A stretch of DNA of 64,000 nt from Pseudomonas sp. K2I15 (GCF_002204795.1 NZ_NIXO01000035.1:1-64000); one strand, 5' to 3'; numbered from the stretch's first letter, positions 26,776 to 35,174 are shown. Numbers and translations are program-made. Notes: generated from the letters alone by a model not told the origin.

Positions 26776-27771
26776 TTACCGATGGTGAGTGTCGCCAGCC
26801 GGTCGCTGAAAATGGCGGACCTGAATCTGGAAACCATTGCGTAAACCTACATAGAGGCTTTCCCCGGGAACGAGTCCCGCAGCGGTGGCCCAACGGGCCA
26901 GATCGTCCTGTTCAAAACCCAACCAGAGATCACCGCAGGCCTCCCTGGCCCAACTCTGGTTGTGGCTGCATAAATCTGTAATCAGCAAACTGCCGCCTGG
27001 TTGCAGCAGATTCGCCATCTGCTTGAGGGCTTCTGCCGGGGCCGCGAAATGGTGCAGGACCATATTCAGTACCACGCAGTCGGCCCGCAGGCTGGTGTCA
27101 TTCAGGGCGTCTGCCAGCTGCAGGCGCACATTGCCCAGCGCCTCGCGCTCACATAACTGGCGGGCCAGCTCCAGCATCGCGGGGCTGTTGTCCAGCGCCG
27201 TGACCTGATGAAAACGGCGCGCCAGCTCCGGCAGGAAACCGCCGTCGCCGGGGCCCACTTCCAGTGCCGTCGCCTCATCACTGAAGCTCAGCTTGTCCAA
27301 AAGTGCCAGCACACTGTCGCGGTATTGCGCCAAGCCGGCAATCAGGTCCTGCTGGGCGCGAAACTTCTCGGCTACCCGTGAGAAAAAGTCCTGGCTGGCG
27401 GCGGCGCGTTGGCCGTGCACCTGGCTGATGCGCGACTGCACTTCAGCCGGCAGGGCCAGGCTGTCTATTTCGTCCAACAGCGCGGCATGCAGCTTTCCGC
27501 CCAACAGTTCGGTGTGGGGCAGGGCGCGGCGGTAAAAAATCGCATTGCCTTCACGGCGGGTGGCCACCAGGTCGGCCTGGGCCAGTACCTTCAAGTGGTG
27601 GCTCATGCCGGACTGGCCGATGGCGAAGATCTGCGCCAGCTCCAGCACTCCGAACGAGTCGTTGGTCAGCGCGCGCAACACATTCAGGCGCAACGGATCG
27701 CCGCCGGCCTTGCAGAGGGCTGCCAGCTCGTCGCTGTCGTCGGGGCGAATGGAAGATGCGCTTAAGTTCAT
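26776..27771 (-). CDS. sahR: ArsR-type HTH and SAM-methyltransferase fusion regulator (SahR type)
   Basis: A 331-residue fusion. The N-terminal winged helix (about 12-90; GQSGMSHHLKVLAQADLVATRREGNAIFYR is the recognition and wing part) lacks the metal-binding cysteines of arsenic sensors. The C-terminal class I methyltransferase fold (about 125-320) has SAM motif EVGPGDGGF (171-179), VTALDNSPAML and VVLNMVLHHFAAP. SahR regulators of the methionine cycle have this plan and respond to SAH, as I recall. The gene directly precedes metK in one operon, and an 11+11 bp palindrome lies 42 bp upstream of its start. It probably represses its own operon and releases when SAH binds; methyltransferase activity itself is doubtful. 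Confidence 0.8.
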   Translation of the reverse strand: MNLSASSIRPDDSDELAALCKAGGDPLRLNVLRALTNDSFGVLELAQIFAIGQSGMSHHLKVLAQADLVATRREGNAIFYRRALPHTELLGGKLHAALLDEIDSLALPAEVQSRISQVHGQRAAASQDFFSRVAEKFRAQQDLIAGLAQYRDSVLALLDKLSFSDEATALEVGPGDGGFLPELARRFHQVTALDNSPAMLELARQLCEREALGNVRLQLADALNDTSLRADCVVLNMVLHHFAAPAEALKQMANLLQPGGSLLITDLCSHNQSWAREACGDLWLGFEQDDLARWATAAGLVPGESLYVGLRNGFQIQVRHFQRPAGDTHHR

Positions 27772-27812
27772 AAGGCCAGCAGTCTAGAGGCGGTGGGAAA
27801 GCCCCGCAAGGT

Positions 27813-27836
27813 CAATATCAAAAAGTTTTGATATTG
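27813..27836. promoter_or_regulatory. Perfect palindrome, probable SahR operator
   Basis: CAATATCAAAA (27813-27823) and its exact complement TTTTGATATTG (27826-27836) are separated by AG. The site lies between the divergent sahR-metK operon and tkt. On the plus strand TTGATA inside the right arm could serve as the -35 of tkt, with TTATAA 18 bp further (27852-27857). Confidence 0.8.
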
Positions 27837-28032
27837 GTCGATAATCGGTGGTTATAAGCAGCCGCTATAACTCAGAGACGAACCGGTGAACAGTTTCTCC
27901 AGCCAATCCGCAGGAAAAACACCCACAAGTGACTATCTGTCATTGCCCGCAGGCGGTGGCTGAGGGAAAATGCCGATCCTTTTTTCCGTTTCTTTTATTC
28001 ACTCTCGATTCAATAGCCTCAGGAGAACAGCG

Positions 28033-30030
28033 ATGCCCAGCCGTCGTGAGCGTGCCAACGCCATTCGTGCCCTCAGCATGGATGCCGTGCAAAAAGCCAA
28101 CAGCGGCCATCCCGGTGCCCCGATGGGCATGGCGGATATCGCCGAGGTGCTTTGGCGTGACTACCTGAAACACAACCCGAGCAACCCGTCGTTCGCCGAC
28201 CGTGACCGGTTCATCCTGTCCAACGGCCACGGCTCGATGCTGATCTACTCGTTGCTGCACCTGACCGGCTACGACGTCACCATCGACGACCTGAAAAACT
28301 TCCGCCAGATCCACAGCCGCACCCCGGGCCACCCGGAATACGGCTACACCCCTGGCGTTGAGACCACCACCGGTCCACTGGGCCAAGGCCTGGCCAACGC
28401 CGTGGGCTTTGCCCTGGCTGAAAAAGTGCTGGGCGCTCAGTTCAACCGTCCAAACCACAATGTTGTCGACCACCACACCTATGTGTTCCTGGGTGATGGC
28501 TGCATGATGGAAGGCATTTCCCACGAAGTCGCTTCCCTGGCCGGTACCCTGGGCCTGGGCAAGCTGATTGCCTTCTACGATGACAACGGCATCTCCATCG
28601 ACGGCGAAGTCGAAGGCTGGTTCACCGACGACACGCCAAAGCGTTTCGAAGCCTACAACTGGCAGGTGATCCGCAATGTCGACGGCCACGATCCTGAAGA
28701 GATCAAGACCGCCATCGACACCGCCCGCAAGAGCGAGCAGCCGACCCTGATCTGCTGCAAGACCACCATCGGCTTCGGTTCGCCGAACAAGCAAGGTAAA
28801 GAAGACTGCCACGGCGCCCCACTGGGTGACGCGGAAATCGCCCTGACCCGCGCTGCGCTGAAGTGGAACCACGGCCCGTTCGAAATCCCGGCCGACATCT
28901 ACGCCGAGTGGGACGCCAAGGAAGCCGGTCTGGCTGCCGAAGCCGAGTGGGACCAGCGTTTCGCTGCCTACTCCGCCGAATTCCCGGAACTGGCCAACGA
29001 ACTGGTACGCCGCCTGGCCGGTGACCTGCCTGCCGACTTCTCGGAAAAAGCCTCGGCCTACATCGCCGAAGTGGCTGCCAAGGGCGAAACCATCGCCAGC
29101 CGTAAAGCCAGCCAGAACGCCCTGAACGCGTTCGGCCCGCTGCTGCCTGAGTTCCTCGGCGGTTCGGCTGACCTGGCCGGTTCCAACCTGACCCTGTGGA
29201 AAGGTTGCAAAGGTGTCTCGGCGGAAGACGCCAGCGGCAACTACATGTACTACGGCGTGCGCGAGTTCGGCATGAGCGCCATCATGAACGGCGTTGCCCT
29301 GCACGGCGGCCTGGTGCCTTACGGCGCGACCTTCCTGATGTTCATGGAATACGCACGCAACGCTGTACGCATGGCGTCGCTGATGAAGAAGCGTGTGATC
29401 TTCGTCTACACCCACGACTCCATCGGCCTGGGCGAAGACGGCCCGACGCACCAGCCGGTCGAGCAACTGACCAGCCTGCGTACCACGCCGAACCTGGACA
29501 CTTGGCGCCCATCGGACGCGGTCGAATCGGCTGTGGCCTGGAAGCACGCGATCGAGCGTAAAGACGGCCCTTCGGCGCTGATCTTCTCCCGCCAGAACCT
29601 GCAGCACCAAACCCGCGACGCGGCGCAGATCGAAGGCATCAGCCGTGGTGGCTACGTGCTCAAAGACTGCATCGGCGAGCCGGAGCTGATCCTGATCTCC
29701 ACCGGTTCCGAAGTGGGCCTGGCGGTTCAAACGTACGACAAGCTGACCGCTGCTGGTCGCAACGTGCGTGTGGTTTCCATGCCTTGCACCAGCGTCTTCG
29801 AAGCCCAGGATGCCGACTACAAGCAATCGGTGTTGCCGTTGCAGGTCAGCGCGCGTATCGCCATCGAAGCGGCTCACGCCGACTACTGGTACAAGTACGT
29901 GGGCCTGGAAGGCCGCGTGATCGGCATGACCACCTACGGTGAGTCGGCGCCGGCGCCAGCGTTGTTCGAAGAGTTCGGTTTCACCCTGGAAAACATCCTG
30001 GGTCAGGCTGAAGAGCTGCTGGAAGACTAA
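28033..30030 (+). CDS. tktA: Transketolase
   Basis: A thiamine-diphosphate enzyme that moves two-carbon ketol units between sugar phosphates in the pentose phosphate and Entner-Doudoroff network. The 665-residue product has SGHPGAPMGMADIAEVLW (N-terminal start), GPLGQGLANAVGFALAE, the TPP motif GDGCMMEGISHEVASLAGTLGLGKLIAFYDDN and, later, PTHQPVEQLTSLRTTPN. The ATG at 28033 follows AGGAGAACAGCG. It leads the run tkt-epd-pgk-fba on the same strand, and its promoter faces the sahR operator, which raises the chance of joint control with metK. Confidence 0.96.
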   Translation: MPSRRERANAIRALSMDAVQKANSGHPGAPMGMADIAEVLWRDYLKHNPSNPSFADRDRFILSNGHGSMLIYSLLHLTGYDVTIDDLKNFRQIHSRTPGHPEYGYTPGVETTTGPLGQGLANAVGFALAEKVLGAQFNRPNHNVVDHHTYVFLGDGCMMEGISHEVASLAGTLGLGKLIAFYDDNGISIDGEVEGWFTDDTPKRFEAYNWQVIRNVDGHDPEEIKTAIDTARKSEQPTLICCKTTIGFGSPNKQGKEDCHGAPLGDAEIALTRAALKWNHGPFEIPADIYAEWDAKEAGLAAEAEWDQRFAAYSAEFPELANELVRRLAGDLPADFSEKASAYIAEVAAKGETIASRKASQNALNAFGPLLPEFLGGSADLAGSNLTLWKGCKGVSAEDASGNYMYYGVREFGMSAIMNGVALHGGLVPYGATFLMFMEYARNAVRMASLMKKRVIFVYTHDSIGLGEDGPTHQPVEQLTSLRTTPNLDTWRPSDAVESAVAWKHAIERKDGPSALIFSRQNLQHQTRDAAQIEGISRGGYVLKDCIGEPELILISTGSEVGLAVQTYDKLTAAGRNVRVVSMPCTSVFEAQDADYKQSVLPLQVSARIAIEAAHADYWYKYVGLEGRVIGMTTYGESAPAPALFEEFGFTLENILGQAEELLED

Positions 30031-30058
30031 GTAAGTCTGCGTTGTCTGTGCTGTTGCT

Positions 30059-30122
30059 ATCGCGGGCAAGCCCGCTCCCACATTTGATCTCGGTCTAATG
30101 TGGGAGCGGGCTTGCCCGCGAT
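30059..30122. repeat. REP pair (CCCGC variant), tkt-epd gap
   Basis: CGCGGGCAAGCCCGCTCCCA and its complement (GGGAGCGGGCTTGCCCGC) form an inverted pair with the loop-side ends reversed relative to the others: the GGGAGC ends face inward. It fills most of the space between tkt and epd. Confidence 0.9.
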
Positions 30123-30167
30123 GGCGATGGAACATTCAACACTGAACGAACATTAATCGAGAACCCC

Positions 30168-31217
30168 ATGCCTCAACCGCGTCCCTACAAAGTTGCACTC
30201 AACGGCTACGGCCGGATTGGTCGTTGCGTCTTGCGTGCTCTGTTCGAGCGAGGGGCGGCTGCAGGGTTTGAAATTGTTGCGATCAACGATCTGGCTGACA
30301 TGGCCAGCATTGAATACCTGACGCGCTTTGACTCCACCCATGGCCGGTTCCCCGGCGAAGTGCGGGTCGAAGACGACTGTCTGCATATTAATGGCACCTG
30401 CGTGAAGGTATTGCGCAGTGCCACCCCCGAGGGCATCGACTGGGCGGCGCTGGGCGTCGACCTGGTGCTGGAATGCTCCGGTGCTTATCACACCCGTGCC
30501 GATGGCCAGCGTTTTCTCGACGCCGGCGCGCCGCGCGTATTGTTCTCCCAGCCGATGGCCAGCGAGGCGGATGTCGACGCCACCATCGTCTACGGCGTCA
30601 ACCAGGATTGCCTGACCGGCGCCGAATTGCTGGTGTCCAACGCCTCCTGCACCACCAACTGCGGCGTGCCGCTGTTGCGTCTGCTGGACCAGGCCATTGG
30701 CCTGGAATACGTGTCGATCACCACCATTCACTCGGCGATGAACGATCAGCCGGTGATCGATGCCTACCACCATGAAGACTTGCGTCGTACACGTTCGGCG
30801 TTTCAGTCAGTGATTCCGGTGTCTACCGGCCTCGCGCGCGGTATCGAGCGACTGTTGCCGGAACTTGCCGGGCGAATCCAGGCCAAAGCCGTACGGGTAC
30901 CGACGGTGAATGTGTCGTGCCTGGACATCACCATGCAAACCGTCAGCGACACAGACGCCGGTGAAGTCAACCGGATCCTGCGCGACGCCGCCACCAGCGG
31001 CCCGCTCAAAGGCTTGTTGGCCTACACCGAGTTGCCGCACGCCAGCTGTGATTTCAACCATGACCCGCATTCGGCCATCGTCGATGCCAGCCAGACCCGC
31101 GTTTCCGGCCCGAGGCTGGTGAACATCCTGGCTTGGTTCGACAACGAATGGGGGTTTGCCAACCGAATGCTGGACGTTGCAGAACACTATCTGCAAACAG
31201 CCTCTCCACAACTTTAG
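30168..31217 (+). CDS. epd: Erythrose-4-phosphate dehydrogenase
   Basis: An NAD enzyme that oxidises erythrose 4-phosphate to 4-phosphoerythronate, the first step of pyridoxal phosphate synthesis by the DXP-dependent route. The 349-residue GapA-like protein has NGYGRIGRCVLRALFE, the catalytic Cys in SNASCTTNCGVPLL, HSAMNDQPVIDAYHHEDLRRTRSAFQSVIPVSTGLARGI, and WFDNEWGFANRML. Features separating Epd from GAPDH, such as the Q-rich and 'HHEDLRRTRSA' loop, are present. pgk starts 19 bp after the stop, so the two are cotranscribed. Confidence 0.94.
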   Translation: MPQPRPYKVALNGYGRIGRCVLRALFERGAAAGFEIVAINDLADMASIEYLTRFDSTHGRFPGEVRVEDDCLHINGTCVKVLRSATPEGIDWAALGVDLVLECSGAYHTRADGQRFLDAGAPRVLFSQPMASEADVDATIVYGVNQDCLTGAELLVSNASCTTNCGVPLLRLLDQAIGLEYVSITTIHSAMNDQPVIDAYHHEDLRRTRSAFQSVIPVSTGLARGIERLLPELAGRIQAKAVRVPTVNVSCLDITMQTVSDTDAGEVNRILRDAATSGPLKGLLAYTELPHASCDFNHDPHSAIVDASQTRVSGPRLVNILAWFDNEWGFANRMLDVAEHYLQTASPQL

Positions 31218-31236
31218 CTCTCAGGAATTGCCACCC

Positions 31237-32400
31237 ATGACCGTGTTGAAGATGACCGACCTCGATCTGCAAGGTAAGCGCGTACTGATCCGCGAAGACC
31301 TCAACGTCCCAGTCAAGGACGGTGTTGTCACCAGCGATGCGCGAATCCTGGCCTCGCTGCCGACCATCAAGCTGGCCCTGGAAAAAGGCGCGGCCGTGAT
31401 GGTCTGCTCCCACTTGGGTCGCCCGACCGAAGGTGAATTCTCGGCAGAAAACAGCCTCAAGCCTGTGGCCGAGTACCTGAGCAAGGCCCTGGGCCGCGAC
31501 GTGCCGCTGGTAGCCGACTACCTGAACGGCGTGGACGTTAAGGCCGGCGATATCGTGCTGTTCGAAAACGTACGCTTCAACAAGGGCGAGAAAAAGAACA
31601 GCGACGAACTGGCCCAGCAATACGCGGCCCTGTGCGACCTGTTCGTGATGGACGCTTTCGGCACCGCTCACCGTGCCGAGGGTTCGACCCACGGCGTGGC
31701 CAAGTTCGCCAAAGTGGCTGCAGCTGGCCCGTTGCTGGCGGCTGAACTGGACGCGCTGGGCAAGGCCCTGGGCGCTCCGGCCCAACCGATGGCGGCCATC
31801 GTTGCCGGCTCCAAGGTGTCCACCAAGCTCGACGTATTGAACAGCCTGAGCCAGATCTGCAACCAGTTGATCGTCGGCGGCGGCATTGCCAACACCTTCC
31901 TGGCTGCTGCCGGGCACCCGGTGGGTAAATCGCTGTACGAGCCAGACCTGCTGGACACTGCCCGCGCCATTGCCGCCAAGGTCAGCGTGCCACTGCCGGT
32001 AGACGTGGTGGTGGCCAAGGAGTTCGCGGAAAGCGCCGAAGCCACCGTCAAGCTGATCGCCGACGTTGCCGACGACGACATGATCCTGGATATCGGCCCG
32101 CAAACTGCAGCTAACTTCGCTGAACTGCTGAAGTCGTCCCGGACCATCCTGTGGAACGGCCCGGTCGGCGTGTTCGAGTTCGACCAGTTCGGCAACGGCA
32201 CCAAAGTGCTGGCCCACGCCATCGCTGAAAGCTCGGCATTCTCCATCGCCGGCGGCGGTGACACCCTGGCCGCCATCGATAAATATGGCGTTGCTGACCA
32301 GATCTCCTACATTTCTACCGGTGGTGGTGCGTTCCTCGAATTCGTCGAAGGCAAGGTACTGCCAGCCGTTGAAGTGCTGGAAAGCCGGGCGAAGGGCTGA
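31237..32400 (+). CDS. pgk: Phosphoglycerate kinase
   Basis: A glycolytic and gluconeogenic kinase that interconverts 1,3-bisphosphoglycerate and 3-phosphoglycerate with ADP/ATP. The 387-residue product has RVLIREDLNVPVKDGVV (substrate Arg/Asp), CSHLGRPTEG, VMDAFGTAHRAEGSTHGVAKF, GSKVSTKLDVL and GGGDTLAAIDKYG, all normal. The start at 31237 gives MTVLKMTDLDLQGKR; the open frame upstream lies in the end of epd. Confidence 0.97.
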   Translation: MTVLKMTDLDLQGKRVLIREDLNVPVKDGVVTSDARILASLPTIKLALEKGAAVMVCSHLGRPTEGEFSAENSLKPVAEYLSKALGRDVPLVADYLNGVDVKAGDIVLFENVRFNKGEKKNSDELAQQYAALCDLFVMDAFGTAHRAEGSTHGVAKFAKVAAAGPLLAAELDALGKALGAPAQPMAAIVAGSKVSTKLDVLNSLSQICNQLIVGGGIANTFLAAAGHPVGKSLYEPDLLDTARAIAAKVSVPLPVDVVVAKEFAESAEATVKLIADVADDDMILDIGPQTAANFAELLKSSRTILWNGPVGVFEFDQFGNGTKVLAHAIAESSAFSIAGGGDTLAAIDKYGVADQISYISTGGGAFLEFVEGKVLPAVEVLESRAKG

Positions 32401-32429
32401 GGCACTTGCTGAGGAAAAGGAGCATTCCG

Positions 32430-32657
32430 ATGATCAAGTCGTTGGCACTGGTGATCGCAGCGGGCCTGTTGGCCGGCTGCGGCAGCACGCCGAAAGCGGC
32501 GCCCGAGGCTGAAAAGCCCGGGGCTGCGCCGCGAACGAGTTGCTACCAGGCTGACTGGCAAGCCGAAACAATGCCGGTGATCAGCAAGCGCATCGGGCCC
32601 GACGGGTTGGAGAAATACGATTCCCCGCCCAAAGGTCAGGAACAGGGTTGCCCTTGA
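32430..32657 (+). CDS. Small lipoprotein, function unknown
   Basis: A 75-residue protein with a lipoprotein signal (MIKSLALVIAAGLLAGC) and a short Pro/Ala-rich linker, then TSCYQADWQAETMPVISKRIGPDG. GAGGAAAAGGAGCATTCCG before the ATG gives a good ribosome site. It lies 29 bp after pgk and may be on the same transcript. I do not recognise a family. Confidence 0.8.
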   Translation: MIKSLALVIAAGLLAGCGSTPKAAPEAEKPGAAPRTSCYQADWQAETMPVISKRIGPDGLEKYDSPPKGQEQGCP

Positions 32658-32717
32658 CGGGTCTGATTCAATAACCGACAGCAGCGGTGGCCGCAGGTCG
32701 CCGCTTGAGGATTGGCA

Positions 32718-33053
32718 ATGAAAGGCGTTTTCGCCCTGGCAGCACTGGCTTTATTGGCCGGATGCACCAACCTGAATATGTTCAATAAGCAGTCAGAGCC
32801 TGCCGACAAGTGGACCACCTGGACGTGTGACAGCCAGGCGCAGGTCAACTGGCGCTTTGCCGACCAGGCCCGCACCCAGGTGGATGTACGCCTCGGTGGT
32901 TCAGACCAGGTTTACCGCCTCAAGCAGGAAGTGGCGGCTTCGGGCGTGCTGTACAGCGACGGCCAGTTGGCCTTTCACACAAAAGGTGAGGAAGGCCTGG
33001 TTTACTGGGTTGCCACCGACGATTTGATCGGGCGCGGCTGTAAAGCGCACTAA
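32718..33053 (+). CDS. MliC-like lysozyme inhibitor lipoprotein
   Basis: A 111-residue lipoprotein (MKGVFALAALALLAGC) with the MliC/C-type lysozyme inhibitor plan: TWTCDSQAQVNWRFAD, then strands with LGGSDQVYRLKQEVAASGVLYSDGQLAFHTKGEEGLVYW, and a late Cys (GRGCKAH) that could pair with the Cys in TWTCD. In this family the SGxxY pattern binds the lysozyme active site; here SGVLYSDG fits. The start at 32718 follows GAGGATTGGCA. It would protect peptidoglycan from host or competitor lysozymes. Confidence 0.82.
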   Translation: MKGVFALAALALLAGCTNLNMFNKQSEPADKWTTWTCDSQAQVNWRFADQARTQVDVRLGGSDQVYRLKQEVAASGVLYSDGQLAFHTKGEEGLVYWVATDDLIGRGCKAH

Positions 33054-33178
33054 ACCCGACAGCAATAACGATTCAGCAGGGCAGGCATTGAAAGCCTGAC
33101 CTTCAATAACTTGAATAGCAGCCGCCGCTACGGCAGGCTTGCACGATTAACGACCCTCGACCGGGAGAGAGACTCACA

Positions 33179-34243
33179 ATGGCACTTATCAGCATGCGCC
33201 AGATGTTGGACCACGCAGCCGAATTCGGCTATGGCGTTCCAGCCTTCAACGTCAACAACCTTGAGCAGATGCGCGCCATCATGGAAGCCGCTGACAAGAC
33301 TGACTCTCCAGTGATCGTCCAGGCTTCGGCCGGCGCACGCAAATACGCCGGTGCCCCATTCCTGCGTCACCTGATCCTCGCCGCGATCGAAGAATTCCCG
33401 CACATCCCGGTGTGCATGCACCAGGACCACGGCACCAGCCCTGACGTGTGCCAGCGCTCCATCCAGCTGGGCTTCAGCTCGGTAATGATGGACGGCTCCC
33501 TGGGCGAAGACGGCAAGACCCCAACCGACTACGAATACAACGTACGCGTCACCCAACAAACCGTGGCCATGGCTCACGCCTGCGGCGTTTCGGTTGAAGG
33601 TGAGCTGGGCTGCTTGGGTTCGCTGGAAACCGGCATGGCCGGTGAAGAAGACGGCATCGGCGCCGAAGGCGTACTGGATCACAGCCAAATGCTGACCGAC
33701 CCGGAAGAAGCCGCTGACTTCGTGAAAAAGACCCAGGTTGACGCGCTGGCCATCGCCATCGGCACCAGCCACGGCGCCTACAAGTTCACCAAGCCACCTA
33801 CCGGTGACGTGCTGGCGATCGACCGCATCAAGGAAATCCACAAACGCATCCCGAACACCCACCTGGTGATGCACGGTTCTTCTTCGGTTCCGCAAGAGTG
33901 GCTGGCGATCATCAACCAGTACGGCGGCGACATCAAAGAAACCTACGGCGTGCCGGTTGAAGAAATCGTTGAAGGCATCAAGTACGGCGTGCGCAAGGTC
34001 AACATCGACACCGACCTGCGCCTGGCCTCCACCGGGGCGATGCGTCGCCTGATGGCGACCAACCCGAGCGAATTTGACCCACGTAAATTCTTCGGCGCTA
34101 CCGTGACTGCAATGCGTGATGTATGTATCGCGCGTTATGAGGCCTTCGGTACTGCGGGTAATGCTTCGAAGATCAAGCCGATCTCCCTGGAAGCGATGTA
34201 CCAGCGTTACCTGAAAGGTGAGTTGAACGCCAAGGTTAACTAA
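33179..34243 (+). CDS. fba: Class II fructose-1,6-bisphosphate aldolase
   Basis: A zinc-dependent aldolase (Calvin-cycle type subgroup) that cleaves or forms fructose 1,6-bisphosphate. The 354-residue product has FGYGVPAFNVNNLEQMRAIMEAA, the zinc histidines in HQDHGTSPDV and HGSSSVPQEW, and GVSVEGELGCLGSLETG. The last 210 bases, encoding the final 69 residues, are repeated at 34965-35174 with 13 base differences, all silent apart from the change of stop codon. The gene therefore reads normally but its 3' end may derive from an inserted element. A long AT-richer leader of about 125 bp follows the mliC-like gene. Confidence 0.97.
   Translation: MALISMRQMLDHAAEFGYGVPAFNVNNLEQMRAIMEAADKTDSPVIVQASAGARKYAGAPFLRHLILAAIEEFPHIPVCMHQDHGTSPDVCQRSIQLGFSSVMMDGSLGEDGKTPTDYEYNVRVTQQTVAMAHACGVSVEGELGCLGSLETGMAGEEDGIGAEGVLDHSQMLTDPEEAADFVKKTQVDALAIAIGTSHGAYKFTKPPTGDVLAIDRIKEIHKRIPNTHLVMHGSSSVPQEWLAIINQYGGDIKETYGVPVEEIVEGIKYGVRKVNIDTDLRLASTGAMRRLMATNPSEFDPRKFFGATVTAMRDVCIARYEAFGTAGNASKIKPISLEAMYQRYLKGELNAKVN
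34034..34243. repeat. Direct repeat, first copy: 3' end of fba
   Basis: This 210-bp segment matches 34965-35174 at 197 of 210 positions. The first 38 bp (34034-34071 against 34965-35002) are identical. They contain a dyad, GTCGCC-TGAT-GGCGAC (34044-34059). The remaining differences are 12 silent changes plus TAA against TGA. Confidence 0.93.
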
Positions 34244-34268
34244 GTCTTCTTGATTTTTGTAGTAGTAA

Positions 34269-34296
34269 AATAACCCGCCGATAGGCGGGTTATTTA
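34269..34296 (+). terminator. Terminator immediately after fba
   Basis: An 11-bp stem (AATAACCCGCC / GGCGGGTTATT, loop GATA) followed by TATG. It differs in sequence from the terminator after the second copy of the fba end. Confidence 0.85.
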
Positions 34297-34366
34297 TGCG
34301 TATGATTTTTAAATTAGACAGTGTTTTTATCTATGACGCATTTAAAGAAATACGTAATTTCTCCGT

Positions 34367-34714
34367 TTATCGAGGTCTAACCTTGCTGAAAGTGAATGCG
34401 CCTAGATTTTTGCCTGCCCGAAACAGCGTCCCAGATAGAGTATTGTAAGGTGTTTCGGTCGAGGAAAGTTCAAACTGAACATCCCCGGCTGAAAAAGTTA
34501 GTGTAATGCCCTTGGACGGGGCAGGTTGAAATTTAAAATACGCGCTTTTTAAAGCTGTTCCTGCATCGGCAGGTCTCCCTGCATCTCGAAATAATCCTTC
34601 GAGCTTTCCTGATTCCTCATCTGCGGAAGAGAAGTAGATTTGGTAGTAGATCCCATCAAGAGGCTGCTCCATACCGTAAGAAGCTGTCGTAAGGTCAGCG
34701 TTTGCCCTGGCCAT
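34367..34714 (-). CDS. Unrecognised small protein in the accessory patch
   Basis: A 115-residue protein (pI neutral, no signal peptide, no membrane segment), rich in Ser, Thr, Gly and aromatic residues with alternating hydrophobics (DGIYYQIYFSSADEES, SAYFKFQPAPSKGITLTFSA, GTLFRAGKNLGAFTFSKV), suggesting an all-beta fold. AAAGGAAATTTATT before the ATG gives a usable ribosome site. Its base composition is clearly lower in GC than fba and the genes around. It lies between the two copies of the fba end and points against fba. I know no family for it. Confidence 0.6.
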   Translation of the reverse strand: MARANADLTTASYGMEQPLDGIYYQIYFSSADEESGKLEGLFRDAGRPADAGTALKSAYFKFQPAPSKGITLTFSAGDVQFELSSTETPYNTLSGTLFRAGKNLGAFTFSKVRPR

Positions 34715-34913
34715 AATAAATTTCCTTTTGTCTTAGTTAAATGTTCTCTGGAGGTCCTGTTGGTGACCCCTGTTTATTTCATTTGGCAAGAAAACATTAG
34801 CCATGTGTATCGCTAAAAACACCTGTTATAAATGACAGTTTTTTATATAATTTGGCGATAGCTGCCGTGGGATAAAAGAATAAGGGCCAAAGATCTCAGA
34901 TGTTTGGGTAAAA

Positions 34914-34943
34914 GAGATAAAGAGAGATAAAGGTGAGATAAAG
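34914..34943. repeat. Three GAGATAAAG iterons at one helical turn
   Basis: GAGATAAAG occurs at 34914-34922, 34924-34932 and 34935-34943, a spacing of 10 and 11 bp, so the three lie on one face of the helix. They end 21 bp before the second copy of the fba end. They look like a protein-binding array; the protein is unknown. Confidence 0.65.
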
Positions 34944-34964
34944 GGGGCAGATTTATTTAAATTA

Positions 34965-35174
34965 GGGGCGATGCGTCGCCTGATGGCGACCAACCCGAGC
35001 GAGTTCGACCCACGTAAATTCTTCGGCGCTACCGTGACTGCCATGCGTGACGTGTGTATCGCGCGTTATGAAGCTTTCGGTACTGCGGGTAATGCTTCGA
35101 AGATTAAGCCGATCTCGTTGGAAGCGATGTACCAGCGTTACTTGAAAGGTGAGTTGAACGCCAAGGTGAACTGA
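34965..35174 (+). pseudogene. Duplicated 3' fragment of fba
   Basis: The second copy of the last 210 bases of fba; the peptide it could encode is the same as the C-terminus of Fba, but there is no start context and the N-terminal 285 residues are missing. The 13 substitutions are all silent or affect only the stop (TAA to TGA), which shows both copies evolved under selection as real fba ends rather than one decaying after duplication. It is therefore most likely the original end of a gene displaced by an inserted segment. It is followed by its own terminator. Confidence 0.9.

Noticed and set aside
27940..30135. A 731-codon open frame antisense to tkt
   Set aside because: It is a codon-bias shadow of tkt: it lacks any family resemblance, has the His/Gln/Val/Gly-rich composition typical of such shadows and overlaps a certain gene completely.
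34826..35044. A 72-codon minus-strand frame crossing the edge of the second fba repeat
   Set aside because: Its first third is the antisense of the fba fragment and no ribosome site is visible; the remainder has no recognisable domain.
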